Source of the DNA: Pedobacter sp. KBS0701
GTDB lineage: Bacteria; Bacteroidota; Bacteroidia; Sphingobacteriales; Sphingobacteriaceae
Length of the DNA stretch: 64,000 nt
Reading direction: 5' to 3'
NCBI RefSeq assembly: GCF_005938645.2
Contig: NZ_CP042171.1
Location: forward strand, 4,898,001 to 4,962,000
The notes under the pieces are model-generated. The model was not told the DNA's origin and ran no database searches. It worked only from the letters and a program-made list of their open reading frames with translations. The translations under genes and the position numbers were made by a program. Below are positions 17,658 through 27,013 of the stretch, piece by piece (positions within the stretch are counted from its first letter, which is position 1; each line of letters begins with the position of its first letter).

Positions 17658-18413
17658 TCAGTTTTTTTTAAAAATAAAGCCCCACCATTTAAATAAATAC
17701 TTTGCATAAACTAATGGCGTGATTGTGACAAGACCATTACGCTGACAAGAGATGACAATTTCCTTATTCTGTTTAATGATACTCGCTAATCCGGAAGTGC
17801 TTATACCGCCTAAACGCATTTTCACCCACACATCATTCACATAACTGGTTTTGATTTTATGAATAAGCATAAACCGAAGTATGAGATCAAAATCTCCTGA
17901 TATTTCCAGATCAGTACAATAATTGCCATACTGATAAAAAAGTGATCGTTTGGCGTAAAATGACGGATGCGCCGGAGCGGTGCCAAACCTAAACATCCAC
18001 GGCTTAAAGTTAGCCGAAGAATAATAACGGGTAATTTTTGTAATGTCCTGCCTTTTGGTAAACACAATATCTGCGTAGAAAGCATCGGTAAGTGGTTGCG
18101 TTTTAAACTTCATCGCAATCCTGCTTAATACCTGATGATCAGCAAATACATCATCTGCATTTAAAATTCCTACAATGTCACCTTTTGCGACGGCTATGCC
18201 TTTATTAATGGCATCGTAAATGCCGTGATCTGGTTCTGAAATCAGCACATCGATATGTGCCTTGAAGTGCTCTATAATAGCAAGTGTTCCATCTGTAGAC
18301 CCCCCATCTATTATAACATATTCTATATCCTTATAATCCTGATCAATAACAGACTGTATAGCAGAACCAATCAACTCATTATTAAAAACTACGGTAATGA
18401 TGGTGATGGTCAT
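17658..18413 (-). CDS. GT2-family glycosyltransferase (WcaE/WcaA-like)
   Basis: A 251-residue GT-A enzyme with the compact organisation of colanic-acid type GT2 proteins. It shows ITVVFNNELIGSAIQSVIDQ, YVIIDGGSTDGT and ISEPDHGIYDAINKGIAVA, then the DXD motif GILNADDVFAD at about 83-93. The stretch DxGIYDAxNKGI is a clear signature of this subgroup. It overlaps the upstream GT4 gene by four bases (ATGA) and ends 3 bp before the flippase gene. The acceptor is presumably a lipid-linked intermediate of the same pathway; the sugar is unknown. Confidence 0.88.
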   Translation of the reverse strand: MTITIITVVFNNELIGSAIQSVIDQDYKDIEYVIIDGGSTDGTLAIIEHFKAHIDVLISEPDHGIYDAINKGIAVAKGDIVGILNADDVFADHQVLSRIAMKFKTQPLTDAFYADIVFTKRQDITKITRYYSSANFKPWMFRFGTAPAHPSFYAKRSLFYQYGNYCTDLEISGDFDLILRFMLIHKIKTSYVNDVWVKMRLGGISTSGLASIIKQNKEIVISCQRNGLVTITPLVYAKYLFKWWGFIFKKN

Positions 18414-19462
18414 GAGGCTAAAGATCTATATAAGTTGTAAGTTTCGTTAAAACAAATATCCCAGGAGAATTTCTTAGCTTGCTCCATTCCGGTGTTGATC
18501 AAATTCCGCCTATCCCTGGCAATAGTCGCTACCGCATGAAGTGCTTCTTCCATGCTCAGTGTATGCATCAGTATACCGGCCTCTCCCGCTACTTCAGGTA
18601 TAGAAGAAGCATGCAGGGCTATGAAGGGGCATCCTGCTTGCATAGCTTCCAAAATCGGAATTCCAAAACCTTCACTGGAAGATGGATACAGCAGGCAAAA
18701 AGCAGTATTGTACAAAAAATTGAGTTTCACCCGGTCAATATTCGAAAAGACTGAAAAACGGCCCCCCAAATTTTTAGCCAGGAATTGCTGTTCTTTTCCA
18801 GTTAGCAAATCTCCAACAATATAAAGACGGAAGTCTTTACAGGCTGCTGTCAATTTTACAGCAAAATTAAAATTCTTGTAATTTTCTCTCGCTCCCACAA
18901 AGAGAAAAAAGGGTGTGTGTGTGTCAGCTTCCTTATCGCCCAGGGGTCTAAAATCGGAAGAAGCACCATGATTGATCACTTTTACAATCGAATCATCAAT
19001 GTACGGGTATCGCTCCAGTAAGTCATTTTTGGTAAACTGAGATACGGTAATAATGGCATCGCTACTATTGATTGCTTTGTCTTTTAGGTAATTATGAAGC
19101 CATAATCTAGGCCCATGGTAATATTTTTCGTGGGTAAAATCATGTACTGTAGTGACTATAGTTGTATTTGATGTTTTTTCAGGTATTCTAAAATAACTGG
19201 AGTGAAAAATATGTGATGTATCAAAACCTGGTAATTTCAGAAAACGATCAAGAAGCGGAATGATCCCTTTACGAGTGATAATCTGTGTGGGTGATATTGC
19301 TAATTGCTTTCTTAGACCATTTGCTTCTTGCAGCTTATACTCGTAAAAGTTTAGCAGAACTTCCTTTTCTTTCAAAAATCTGGTAGTAAGTTCGTACCAA
19401 TAGGTGGAAATCCCTCCGTTTTTTTGCAAATAATAAATTAAATTATCATATAACAACCTCAT
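18410..19462 (-). CDS. GT4-family glycosyltransferase
   Basis: A 350-residue GT-B enzyme. The acceptor domain has FHSSYFRIP, TTVHDFTHEKYYHGP and ITVSQFTKNDL. The donor domain has FFLFVGARENYKNFNFAVKL, then SSSEGFGIPILEAMQAGCPF with a canonical EX7E (EGFGIPILE, about residues 269-277) and SSIPEVAGEAGIL. This is the mannosyltransferase-like branch of GT4. It is the first gene of the sub-cluster and begins after a 157-bp gap (19463-19619), so a promoter may lie there, though I found no good -7 box. It likely adds a hexose to the lipid-linked glycan. Confidence 0.9.
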   Translation of the reverse strand: MRLLYDNLIYYLQKNGGISTYWYELTTRFLKEKEVLLNFYEYKLQEANGLRKQLAISPTQIITRKGIIPLLDRFLKLPGFDTSHIFHSSYFRIPEKTSNTTIVTTVHDFTHEKYYHGPRLWLHNYLKDKAINSSDAIITVSQFTKNDLLERYPYIDDSIVKVINHGASSDFRPLGDKEADTHTPFFLFVGARENYKNFNFAVKLTAACKDFRLYIVGDLLTGKEQQFLAKNLGGRFSVFSNIDRVKLNFLYNTAFCLLYPSSSEGFGIPILEAMQAGCPFIALHASSIPEVAGEAGILMHTLSMEEALHAVATIARDRRNLINTGMEQAKKFSWDICFNETYNLYRSLAS

Positions 19463-19619
19463 TTAACCCTTCTTTGATAATCAAAATTCATATAATGCTA
19501 TTGCAAGACAATTTTTTATTGCTAATATAGTTAACATTAAATAAATATCCATAGATACAGGATAATCAGCTTCAAAAATTACCTACAAGGCGTGCGCTAG
19601 GCCATTTGCAAATAAAAAT

Positions 19620-20606
19620 TTAAGCTTTGGAAGGTTGGTTCCCAGAGAGAAGCAGCCTTCTTTTTCCTTCTAATGCAAACCGTAACGCGACAAATAACAA
19701 ACCTGACAATACGACTCCGGTTATCGTCCAGGTAAGGCTTGGTTCCAGCATAACGAGTAGTGCATTAAAAACCAATTGAATAATAGCATAACCTAATGCA
19801 ACCATGGGATGAGGGATACGCTTTTCATTCGCTAAAAATTGATAAAAATGACTTCTATGTGCTTCGAAAATATTTTCTTTCCGAACTAAACGAAAAACAA
19901 TCGTCGAAATGGTATCTAACCCATACAAAAGTAACAGTAATAAATAGGTCACCTTGCCTGAGGCGACCATCAGACTTACCATAAAAAAGATCATAATGAA
20001 AGCAATTCCCACGCTACCGACATCACCGGCAAAGCTTTTTGCTTTGGTACGAAGGTTAAAAAACATAAATACAGTCACCGCTAATATAGCAGTAATGAGT
20101 AAATCCCTTGACACGAAACCTGGTGCAACATTGGTATCCAGGTAATACAAGGTGAGCAAAGTAACAAATGAATAAATGCCGGTAAGTCCATTTATACCGT
20201 CCATAAAATTAATGGCATTAATGATTCCAATCGCCATTACAAAAGCGATAGATACGATATAAACAGGCAATTGAAATAATCCAACCTGATAAAATAATAG
20301 AGATACCGCCAGAAAATGACAAATAATTCTAAACCTGTTGCTAATTGGTTTGATGTCGTCAGCAAAGCTTATACTACTGATGATGACCAAACCCAGCACA
20401 AAAAAGGGATAGCTATAATCAAAAGCGAAGAAACATAACAACATGGCGATGGTAAAAATAATTCCACCGCCCCGGATAGTGATCTTACTGTGCGAACTTC
20501 TAAAATTTGGTTTATCAATAATGTTATATCGATCTGCTATTCTAAAATAGAATAGTTCGATTAAAAAAAATAAGACTAAAAATATGGCACTTAGGGTAAT
20601 GGTCAT
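19620..20606 (-). CDS. WecA/WbpL-like undecaprenyl-phosphate phospho-sugar transferase (initiating)
   Basis: A 328-residue polytopic membrane enzyme of the MraY/WecA superfamily. It starts repeat-unit synthesis by moving a HexNAc-1-phosphate from UDP-sugar to undecaprenyl phosphate. Motifs in order: KPNFRSSHSKITIRGGG (about 35-52), INFMDGINGLTG (about 134-145, catalytic Asp region), KSFAGDVGSVGIAF (about 193-206) and EAHRSHFYQFLAN (about 249-261). The HRSHFYQ motif and the neighbouring epimerase genes suggest the WbpL/WcfS type, which prefers UDP-FucNAc or UDP-QuiNAc over GlcNAc (inference). It lies 20 bp downstream of the first of two SDR genes, in one operon. It is the only initiating transferase visible in the window. 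Confidence 0.88.
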   Translation of the reverse strand: MTITLSAIFLVLFFLIELFYFRIADRYNIIDKPNFRSSHSKITIRGGGIIFTIAMLLCFFAFDYSYPFFVLGLVIISSISFADDIKPISNRFRIICHFLAVSLLFYQVGLFQLPVYIVSIAFVMAIGIINAINFMDGINGLTGIYSFVTLLTLYYLDTNVAPGFVSRDLLITAILAVTVFMFFNLRTKAKSFAGDVGSVGIAFIMIFFMVSLMVASGKVTYLLLLLLYGLDTISTIVFRLVRKENIFEAHRSHFYQFLANEKRIPHPMVALGYAIIQLVFNALLVMLEPSLTWTITGVVLSGLLFVALRFALEGKRRLLLSGNQPSKA

Positions 20607-20626
20607 CTGATAAGTAAATATTTACG

Positions 20627-21559
20627 CTATAGTTTAAAGGCTTCAAGGACGGACGTTGGATTCCATCTCAACAAACTTCTTGCTTTCGAATCATCAAAGG
20701 TTAAACTTAAAGTTAACTTCTGAAACTTATAGGCATTAATTGGTGAGATAAAACTAAAAGCCTTTGAAGAAAAAATGAGGGCCTTGCACAACCAATTCGG
20801 AATGCTTAAGGGCTTGGGTTTACGGAGTTGCTTAGCGATTAAAGTTGCCAGTTCCTGGAAAGAGGGGTGGTAGCCATCTGTCAGGTTAAATGTTCCTGTC
20901 ATTCCTATTGTTGTGGGAATTAGCTTAGCCACGTCTTCTGCCATGACAATGCTTTTACGAACGGGTTCTTTAGAAATATTAAAGTAATATCCCTTTTTTA
21001 TACCTTCAATCATCATTTTTAAATTACCTGGCGGATTTTTCCCGGCAAGTAGAGGGAGCCGCAAGATGAGACAGGTTACACGGTTTTGCCTGCACCAGGA
21101 TTCGATTAGTTTCTCGGCTTCAATTTTACTTTTACCGTAGGGGTAGTTTGACTGCAAAGGTTGTGTTTCATTAACGTTAACGCCCTGGTTTAAGCCGTAA
21201 ACAGAAACAGAACTCATAAACACAAAATGTTTTGGCAAGCCAGGTGCAGCTTCCAGTGCCGTTAATAGATTTTGGGTACCTATTAAATTAACATCAAAAA
21301 AAGCTTTGCGCTCATGCTCATTTTTCGGAAAACTATGTGCCTTTCCAGCGCAATGAACAACGATGTCAAAACTTTTATTGATAACAGGCATTTCTACAGA
21401 AAGATCAGCAACAAGAGCATTGTTTTCGCTTCGACCTAGCGTAGCAACCTTAAAGCCACATGCATCCAGATGTTGCCGGACATAGGTCCCCAGGTAACCA
21501 TTTCCACCGGTTAGCAGGCAAGTACCAAATATAGTTTCTGTTGAACTATTTACGACCAT
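20627..21559 (-). CDS. NAD(P)-dependent sugar epimerase/4-reductase (extended SDR)
   Basis: A 310-residue extended short-chain dehydrogenase. The Rossmann motif is LLTGGNGYLGTYV (about 16-28), followed by VHCAGKAHSFPKN, the active-site Ser in FMSSVSVYGLN (about 114-124) and the YPYGKSKIEAEKL catalytic Tyr/Lys motif (about 138-150). The lineup VHxAGKAH and GxYNLTDG-like GTFNLTDG (about 225) matches the WbpV/WbiB group that reduces UDP-4-keto-6-deoxy-HexNAc to UDP-QuiNAc or UDP-FucNAc. Its gene directly precedes the initiating transferase gene, which would use such a product. No 4,6-dehydratase for UDP-HexNAc is visible in the window, so that step must be encoded elsewhere. Confidence 0.85.
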   Translation of the reverse strand: MVVNSSTETIFGTCLLTGGNGYLGTYVRQHLDACGFKVATLGRSENNALVADLSVEMPVINKSFDIVVHCAGKAHSFPKNEHERKAFFDVNLIGTQNLLTALEAAPGLPKHFVFMSSVSVYGLNQGVNVNETQPLQSNYPYGKSKIEAEKLIESWCRQNRVTCLILRLPLLAGKNPPGNLKMMIEGIKKGYYFNISKEPVRKSIVMAEDVAKLIPTTIGMTGTFNLTDGYHPSFQELATLIAKQLRKPKPLSIPNWLCKALIFSSKAFSFISPINAYKFQKLTLSLTFDDSKARSLLRWNPTSVLEAFKL

Positions 21560-21600
21560 TTAATTAAGTTAAGATAAATTCCAATTTTTCAGTTATTGTT

Positions 21601-22512
21601 TTATTCCTTTTTTAAATGTGCAAATGAATTGGCGGTTTTAATCAGGCCTTCCTTAGCACTTAAAGGAAGTTTAATCCCCAAAGCTTGTTTTATTTTAGCA
21701 TTACTTACCACATAGTTCTCGGTAAGCTTATCCAATCGTTCGGAATTAAGCGGGAGTTTGATTTTATCCCCAATCTTCGCTATAAACCGTATAAATGATG
21801 AAGAAAGCTTCCATAACCTTACTTTTGTCCCCATCGATTCGGAAAGAATTTCGACAACTTCATTGGTCGATAAAGCTTCGTCATCCGCAATATTATAAAT
21901 TCCTGACGGAATATCTTTTTTTAGCAAAGATTTGATGACAAAACATAAATTTTTTACGCTCAAGAAAGATCTCTTATTTTGAAAGGCTGCTAATGGGTAT
22001 GGTATCCCCTTTTTTACGAATTGATAGAGCAAATTTAAATTTCCTTTATTCCCCGGACCATGGATCATGCACGGTCTTAAAATATAGAATGATTTTCCGA
22101 CAGGCAGCGGTTGGTTTTGAATGTATTCTTCAGCCATTAATTTAGATTTACCATAATGAGTTTGCGGATTCGGCCTCGTATGCTCATCTAATATATCCTC
22201 AACAACATCCGCAGCTGCTTTTACTGAGCTAACAAATATAAACTTTTTAGCTTCTGAAAGTAAAAAGGCGTCATAGAGTTTTTTAGTCAGTTCGAAATTA
22301 ACCTGATAATATTGATCAGCATTTGATGTTTTTTTTAAATCGTGTGCCTTGCCGGCCAGATGAATGATGGTATCGGAATTTTCAAAACTAATAATTCTTT
22401 CCAATTCAGCTCTGCTCACAGACCTGGTTAAGATGTTTTCAGAATTCAGGTAAGAAACCAGATTTTTCCCAACGAAGCCCGTGGCACCAGTAATTGATGT
22501 ATATTGGTTCAT
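21601..22512 (-). CDS. NAD(P)-dependent sugar epimerase/4-reductase (second SDR paralogue)
   Basis: A 303-residue extended SDR related to the one encoded immediately downstream. Motifs: SITGATGFVGKNLVSYL (about 7-23), IHLAGKAHDLKK (about 50-61), FVSSVKAAAD (about 95) and THYGKSKLMAEEYI (about 118-131). GIYNIADDEALSTNEVVEIL is the substrate-side signature near 205. Like its neighbour it fits the WbpV-type reductase group. Two such paralogues side by side may use different keto-sugars, or one may be redundant. It overlaps the upstream GT4 gene by four bases. Confidence 0.85.
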   Translation of the reverse strand: MNQYTSITGATGFVGKNLVSYLNSENILTRSVSRAELERIISFENSDTIIHLAGKAHDLKKTSNADQYYQVNFELTKKLYDAFLLSEAKKFIFVSSVKAAADVVEDILDEHTRPNPQTHYGKSKLMAEEYIQNQPLPVGKSFYILRPCMIHGPGNKGNLNLLYQFVKKGIPYPLAAFQNKRSFLSVKNLCFVIKSLLKKDIPSGIYNIADDEALSTNEVVEILSESMGTKVRLWKLSSSFIRFIAKIGDKIKLPLNSERLDKLTENYVVSNAKIKQALGIKLPLSAKEGLIKTANSFAHLKKE

Positions 22513-23621
22513 GACTGGTAAATATTTAAATAAGCTTTTGCCATCTTTTCTCTCGTGAAATCCTTAGATCTGATGACAGCGTTGCCAGAGTAGGTTTCGT
22601 ATAATTCTTTGGAATTAATGATTGTATTGATAGCGTTTTTTAGTTTCTCACTATTACCTGCTTCAACAGTTAAACCAGAGAAAGAATCTAAAGACACAAA
22701 AGGGACACCAGATTTAAGGCTGGTATTGATTACCGGCAGGCCATTACTCATCGCTTCCAGTTGCACTACCCCGAATGCTTCGGCCTCATTTATTGAAGGC
22801 AAAATAAAGAGGTCACATTCTTGGTATATAGCAGCAACTTGTTCATCGGTTAAACCAGATTTAAAAAAAACTTTATGGCTAGCGTTGATTTCTTCCGTTT
22901 TGTTTACTAAAAGCTGACGATCCTCACCGTCGCCCACAATATATAATTCGACGTCCAAATCTTTGATTGCTTCTAATAAAAAAATAATCCCTTTGTACGA
23001 TCGTAGCTTCCCTACAAATAACAACCTAAATTTCCTGTTAACCGGATAGGCGCGGGGAATACCTCCATTATTACTGAGCATAGGGTCAAAAGATAATGGA
23101 ACCACCTTAATCTTTTCCAGATAATGAGCAAGGATATTTGAGCTTTCTGCCAACTGAGGAGAGGTGACGATAATATCAGAAGCCAAATCTAAAAGTTTTT
23201 TAACAAGTGGGTTGTAGGCCTTCCCAATCCATCCCCATCTGGAATTGTTAATGTTAGCATGCCAGGTTATTACAAACTTTTTGCCCTTCAATAAGTGCTG
23301 ATATCTTAAAAGCGCCAACTCCATATTGGGAAATGGGTAGTGGTGATGCACGACATCTGAACTTGATATTAATTTAGCCAAAAGAGGATAGCCCAAGCTT
23401 AAAGGTTGGCTCTTTAATATTAGCGGAGTGGACTCCTTTATCGATTCAACTCTGTTGTTTCTATTATATATTTTCTTAAACGAAGAATAGTGGTTATTTG
23501 CATATATTATAAACTCAACATCACTGCTATTTTCAATTACACCGTCGACGATATTTTTAGCGACAGATTCCATGCCTCCCTTTGATGGATCGTAGTATTT
23601 TATAGTTTGAAGAATTTTCAT
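22509..23621 (-). CDS. GT4-family glycosyltransferase
   Basis: A 370-residue GT-B enzyme. The acceptor loop is YYDPSKGGMESVAKNIVDGV, then VVHHHYPFPNMEL and DIIVTSPQLAESS. The donor side has FRLLFVGKLRSYKGIIFLLE and SINEAEAFGVVQLEAMSNGL, with EX7E as EAFGVVQLE (about residues 281-289). This is typical for enzymes that add a second or third sugar in O-antigen repeat units. It overlaps its neighbours by four and one bases, so it is translated within the same message as the SDR genes. Confidence 0.9.
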   Translation of the reverse strand: MKILQTIKYYDPSKGGMESVAKNIVDGVIENSSDVEFIIYANNHYSSFKKIYNRNNRVESIKESTPLILKSQPLSLGYPLLAKLISSSDVVHHHYPFPNMELALLRYQHLLKGKKFVITWHANINNSRWGWIGKAYNPLVKKLLDLASDIIVTSPQLAESSNILAHYLEKIKVVPLSFDPMLSNNGGIPRAYPVNRKFRLLFVGKLRSYKGIIFLLEAIKDLDVELYIVGDGEDRQLLVNKTEEINASHKVFFKSGLTDEQVAAIYQECDLFILPSINEAEAFGVVQLEAMSNGLPVINTSLKSGVPFVSLDSFSGLTVEAGNSEKLKNAINTIINSKELYETYSGNAVIRSKDFTREKMAKAYLNIYQS

Positions 23622-24697
23622 TAAAAGCTAAAATTTTTAATTAATTCATATACTTTTTTGCCAGAAGCTTCCCAAGTAAAAAACCTGGAGCGGATGATAC
23701 CCTTTGCCTTTAATTCATTTCGTAACTCGATGTCTTCCATAACGGCAAGCATTTTCTCTTTCATATCATTAATATCATAAGGGTTAATGTATAAAGCCGC
23801 ATCGGCACATACTTCTTCTAAACTAGGAATCCTTGAAGCCAAAACAGCGCATCCACTTTTCATGGCTTCCAACGGAGGTATTCCAAAACCTTCGTAAAAT
23901 GATGGATAGATAAAAAATTCACAATGCGTGTAAAGCGCTAATAAGTCAGTATCGGAAACAAACCCTGTAAACAGTATATTTTTGTCAGTGGCGTCCAGGC
24001 GAATATTAAAATGGTTTGAGGCTTTTCCTACAAGCACAAGCTTACAGTCGGACAGTTCGAGTGCTAAAAAAGAATCGATTAAGCCTTGTAAATTCTTTCG
24101 AGGATCGAGAGATGAAACTGCCAGCACATATTTCTCCTTTAATATGTCATTAACTTTGGGTGTGACCTCATCCGCCGGAGCAGCTTTATATAAATGATTG
24201 GCAACAGCATTATAAATTACTTCTATTTTGGCTTCTTTAATACCTAAATACTTAACGATTTCAGATTTTGAAAAATTGCTAACAGTAAAAATTTTTTTCG
24301 AACTCCTCGCCACTATCGGCGTGGCAATACCATAAACAAAAGTATAAGTTTTCGAAAACCATTCTTTATTTGCATAAAATGAAAGATCGTGAATAGTGGT
24401 TATTTGGTTTTTATAAAACAACGGACCCAAACCAGAAAAGCTTATTAACAATGGATTTTTATTAAGCTTCAGGAAGTAATACAGATCAAGTTGCTCCCAA
24501 AAGTGTGACTTTAAGTTACCATATTTTATAATCCTAAAGCCTTCATTATTTGCGTAATCTAACCATTTAGGGATAACAATAATAAAGTTTAATCCTAGTT
24601 CTTTAAGTTGTTTGCAGATTTCTAAAGAAAATCGTCCGATGCCGTCCATTTTATGAGAAAGAAATCTACCATTTACATAAATATCGCCGGTCATCAT
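23621..24697 (-). CDS. GT4-family glycosyltransferase (mannosyltransferase-like)
   Basis: A 358-residue GT-B enzyme of the mannosyltransferase-like GT4 branch. It has GRFLSHKMDGIGRFSLEICK near the start, TTIHDLSFYANKEWFSKTY, FTVSNFSKSEIVKYL, then VSSLDPRKNLQGLIDSFL. The EX7E helix is YEGFGIPPLEAMKSGCAVL (about 263-281), followed by SRIPSLEEVCADAALYI. Tandem ATG codons (24695-24697 and 24692-24694) give two possible starts; the first overlaps the EpsG-like stop by one base. Donor unknown, with GDP-mannose a reasonable guess for this branch. Confidence 0.9.
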   Translation of the reverse strand: MMTGDIYVNGRFLSHKMDGIGRFSLEICKQLKELGLNFIIVIPKWLDYANNEGFRIIKYGNLKSHFWEQLDLYYFLKLNKNPLLISFSGLGPLFYKNQITTIHDLSFYANKEWFSKTYTFVYGIATPIVARSSKKIFTVSNFSKSEIVKYLGIKEAKIEVIYNAVANHLYKAAPADEVTPKVNDILKEKYVLAVSSLDPRKNLQGLIDSFLALELSDCKLVLVGKASNHFNIRLDATDKNILFTGFVSDTDLLALYTHCEFFIYPSFYEGFGIPPLEAMKSGCAVLASRIPSLEEVCADAALYINPYDINDMKEKMLAVMEDIELRNELKAKGIIRSRFFTWEASGKKVYELIKNFSF

Positions 24698-25779
24698 TAA
24701 GTATTAAAAATTGTTTTAAACGGAACATACAGGTCGTAGTATCCACCAACTAAAGATATGTAGAGCCTTAAACCGGCGTAACAAAGAAATACGAAAAACA
24801 ATGTAAACCTGACGTATCTTTGATCTATGTTCTTCAATATGATGGGAACGAGCAGAATTAGCATCATATCATATACATAAGAAAGCCTCACAAAAGCAAT
24901 CGATATTGAGATTGTACTAAAGTAAATCACAATACCTACCAAGTAAAGATTGAGATATTCTCGAAATATAATGCCTTTTTTTTCAAGCCTTAACATAAAG
25001 AACAAAGATATACCGAATATAAAGATTTTGTTAGCGAATCCTTTTATTATTATCTGAACGAGAGATGCCTCTGTTCCAAAGGTATCATTGCTTGAATCTA
25101 AATAAGCTTCCATTTTTTGTTGGATGACGCCTCCTGCAATAGCGCCCAGGTTCCCCATTAATTTAGAAATAATAGCGGACAATAGCAGGCTTATAAAGAT
25201 AAAAATCATCATTAAGGTTGGTCTGATTTTTAATGAATATATCCACCATGCTAAAACAAACAATATTGAGGTCCTATGAAACAATGTAGCTATAGCAATC
25301 ATAGTTAAAAACTTAACTAGTTTTTTCTCTTCGATGTATCGAACAGCATAAAATAATATCGCTGTAGCTATAGATTGTCTTACAAAAAAAATATTACCAA
25401 AGGTTGTACACCATAACAACAAAAGCGAAGTGACAGGATAGGGACTTAACTTTAAAATGGCCTTACTTTGAAAGAAGAATAGAATAGCCCCTAAAACAAA
25501 AAGGAGTATAGTATAGTTATCGAAAAATATTTTTACAAACTCATTAATCCTTGCAAACCCCCATTCGAACTCATTTTCAGTACCCCATTCTATACTTTGG
25601 TTAAAAGCCGCGTAGTACGTTTCCCAATCTGTTCCTGATTCCCATCTAATAAATGACATTATAAACAGTACCAGGCAAAAAAGAATGAAAATATTTTTGC
25701 TTTCAGCTTGTTTCAGTCCGTAAATTTCGAAGGTAGAAAATAGTGCCAACGCAGCAAAAATCAAAAAATAGAGTGCCAT
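24697..25779 (-). CDS. EpsG-family membrane protein, probable polysaccharide polymerase
   Basis: A 360-residue polytopic inner-membrane protein. After the first membrane segment it shows MSFIRWESGTDWETYYAAF (about 40-58), the RxxxGTDWxxY hallmark of the EpsG family, and then EWGFARINEFVKIFF. FFVRQSIATAILFYAVRYIE (about 130-150) and FHRTSILFVLAWWIYS follow; RQ..A and HxT are also conserved in this family. EpsG proteins are thought to act as Wzy-like polymerases. It is the only polymerase candidate seen in region B, so it probably serves the main pathway fed by the WecA-like enzyme. It lies 1 bp after its upstream neighbour. Confidence 0.88.
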   Translation of the reverse strand: MALYFLIFAALALFSTFEIYGLKQAESKNIFILFCLVLFIMSFIRWESGTDWETYYAAFNQSIEWGTENEFEWGFARINEFVKIFFDNYTILLFVLGAILFFFQSKAILKLSPYPVTSLLLLWCTTFGNIFFVRQSIATAILFYAVRYIEEKKLVKFLTMIAIATLFHRTSILFVLAWWIYSLKIRPTLMMIFIFISLLLSAIISKLMGNLGAIAGGVIQQKMEAYLDSSNDTFGTEASLVQIIIKGFANKIFIFGISLFFMLRLEKKGIIFREYLNLYLVGIVIYFSTISISIAFVRLSYVYDMMLILLVPIILKNIDQRYVRFTLFFVFLCYAGLRLYISLVGGYYDLYVPFKTIFNT

Positions 25780-25780
25780 T

Positions 25781-27013
25781 CTAGATTGTTAAAAAATTCA
25801 CACGCCTTAATTCAGCATACATTTGTTGACTAATCACTTCTGGCGTAAGTTTCACCTTAATACACTTAAAGTCAAACGGTTTAATTAAGTTATTAACAGA
25901 TAAGTCCTTAACCAGGTTAGCCATTTCCTCAACATTATCAAACAAATGACCGAACTGCCCGTATTTATTGAACAGATATTCAAAATAATCATTCTTCAGT
26001 GCCAGGATTGGTTTCTCATAAGAAATTGCATCCATTACAGCACCACTCGCTGTTATACGATAGTTATCTTTGTGATAGAAAAATAGAACATAATCGAGTT
26101 CTTGTATTTTATTCTTAAATTCTTCCCGATCTAAAAAGGTATTGCTTTCTGACTGTAGTTCTATATTGGTTCCATTGAACAAGTTAAGATCTTCATGAGT
26201 GGTACCTATTATGGCTAGTTTTATTTTCGTAGAAAACGTGCTCAAGTGTTTTGCAAACTCAAAAAATTCGAGAAGGCCTTTGGTTTTGCTTATACTGCCA
26301 ACCGTAGCTAAGCTAAGCTTCCCAACGGCTTTACTGGTAGGTTGAACTGGTTCAAAAAAATAGGCGTGGTCTATACTGATAAATTTGCTTGCTTTTTTAA
26401 GCCCGATATTTTCAGCTATGTTACTCTTCAGCACGTCTCCCAGCACCGAGAAGTAAAGGGTCTCAGAAATCTCAGTCTTCGGATTTAGGAAAAAATTCCT
26501 GCAAAGTGCCGTCAATTGTCTATGAAAATATCCGCCTTTTTTTTCGTCTGTTCCTATGCCCTCCATTTCAGAATGACAAAATATCAGGATTTTTCGTTTA
26601 TAAATTTTATTTAAAGTATTTATGAATGCTAGGCTAAAAAGATTATTAAATGGAAAGATTAAAACTGCATCTTTAGGACTTATAAGTAAGTATTTTATAT
26701 TTTGAAAAGCACTTACCAAATATCTCAGCACTAAGCTTATCCTGCCGTTTCCGGCAACTACAAATGTTCGTTTACGGACAATATTTTCCGGAGACCGGGT
26801 TTTAATTATTTTAAGATAATTCTCATAAGCACTCTGTCCCATTCTACAATCCACTTGATCAAACACAATTGCACACATTAACATCAAAGAGGCATTAAAC
26901 ATCTCATGTGAGGATTTTTCAGAATAAGTATCAATAAAAAAAGCTTTGTTCTTCTTCTTTATTGCTGAAGCTGTATTCGAGGATCTATCTAATGACATAG
27001 GCGGCATTTTCAT
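25781..27013 (-). CDS. Probable GT-B glycosyltransferase (GT4-like, divergent)
   Basis: A 410-residue protein. The N-terminal half is divergent (FFIDTYSEKSSHEMFNASLM). The central part has ILIFCHSEMEGIGTDEKKGG. The C-terminal half resembles a donor domain: KLSLATVGSISKTKGLLEFF, IKLAIIGTTHEDLNLFNGT and YVLFFYHKDNYRITASGAVM followed by DAISYEKPILALK. The Y-R-X-X-A-S-G-A-X-X-D-A helix replaces the usual EX7E, as in some fucosyl/galactofuranosyl-type GT-B enzymes. Start choice is open: ATG at 27011-27013 or a second ATG two codons later. Overlaps the upstream gene by four bases. Confidence 0.65.
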   Translation of the reverse strand: MKMPPMSLDRSSNTASAIKKKNKAFFIDTYSEKSSHEMFNASLMLMCAIVFDQVDCRMGQSAYENYLKIIKTRSPENIVRKRTFVVAGNGRISLVLRYLVSAFQNIKYLLISPKDAVLIFPFNNLFSLAFINTLNKIYKRKILIFCHSEMEGIGTDEKKGGYFHRQLTALCRNFFLNPKTEISETLYFSVLGDVLKSNIAENIGLKKASKFISIDHAYFFEPVQPTSKAVGKLSLATVGSISKTKGLLEFFEFAKHLSTFSTKIKLAIIGTTHEDLNLFNGTNIELQSESNTFLDREEFKNKIQELDYVLFFYHKDNYRITASGAVMDAISYEKPILALKNDYFEYLFNKYGQFGHLFDNVEEMANLVKDLSVNNLIKPFDFKCIKVKLTPEVISQQMYAELRRVNFLTI

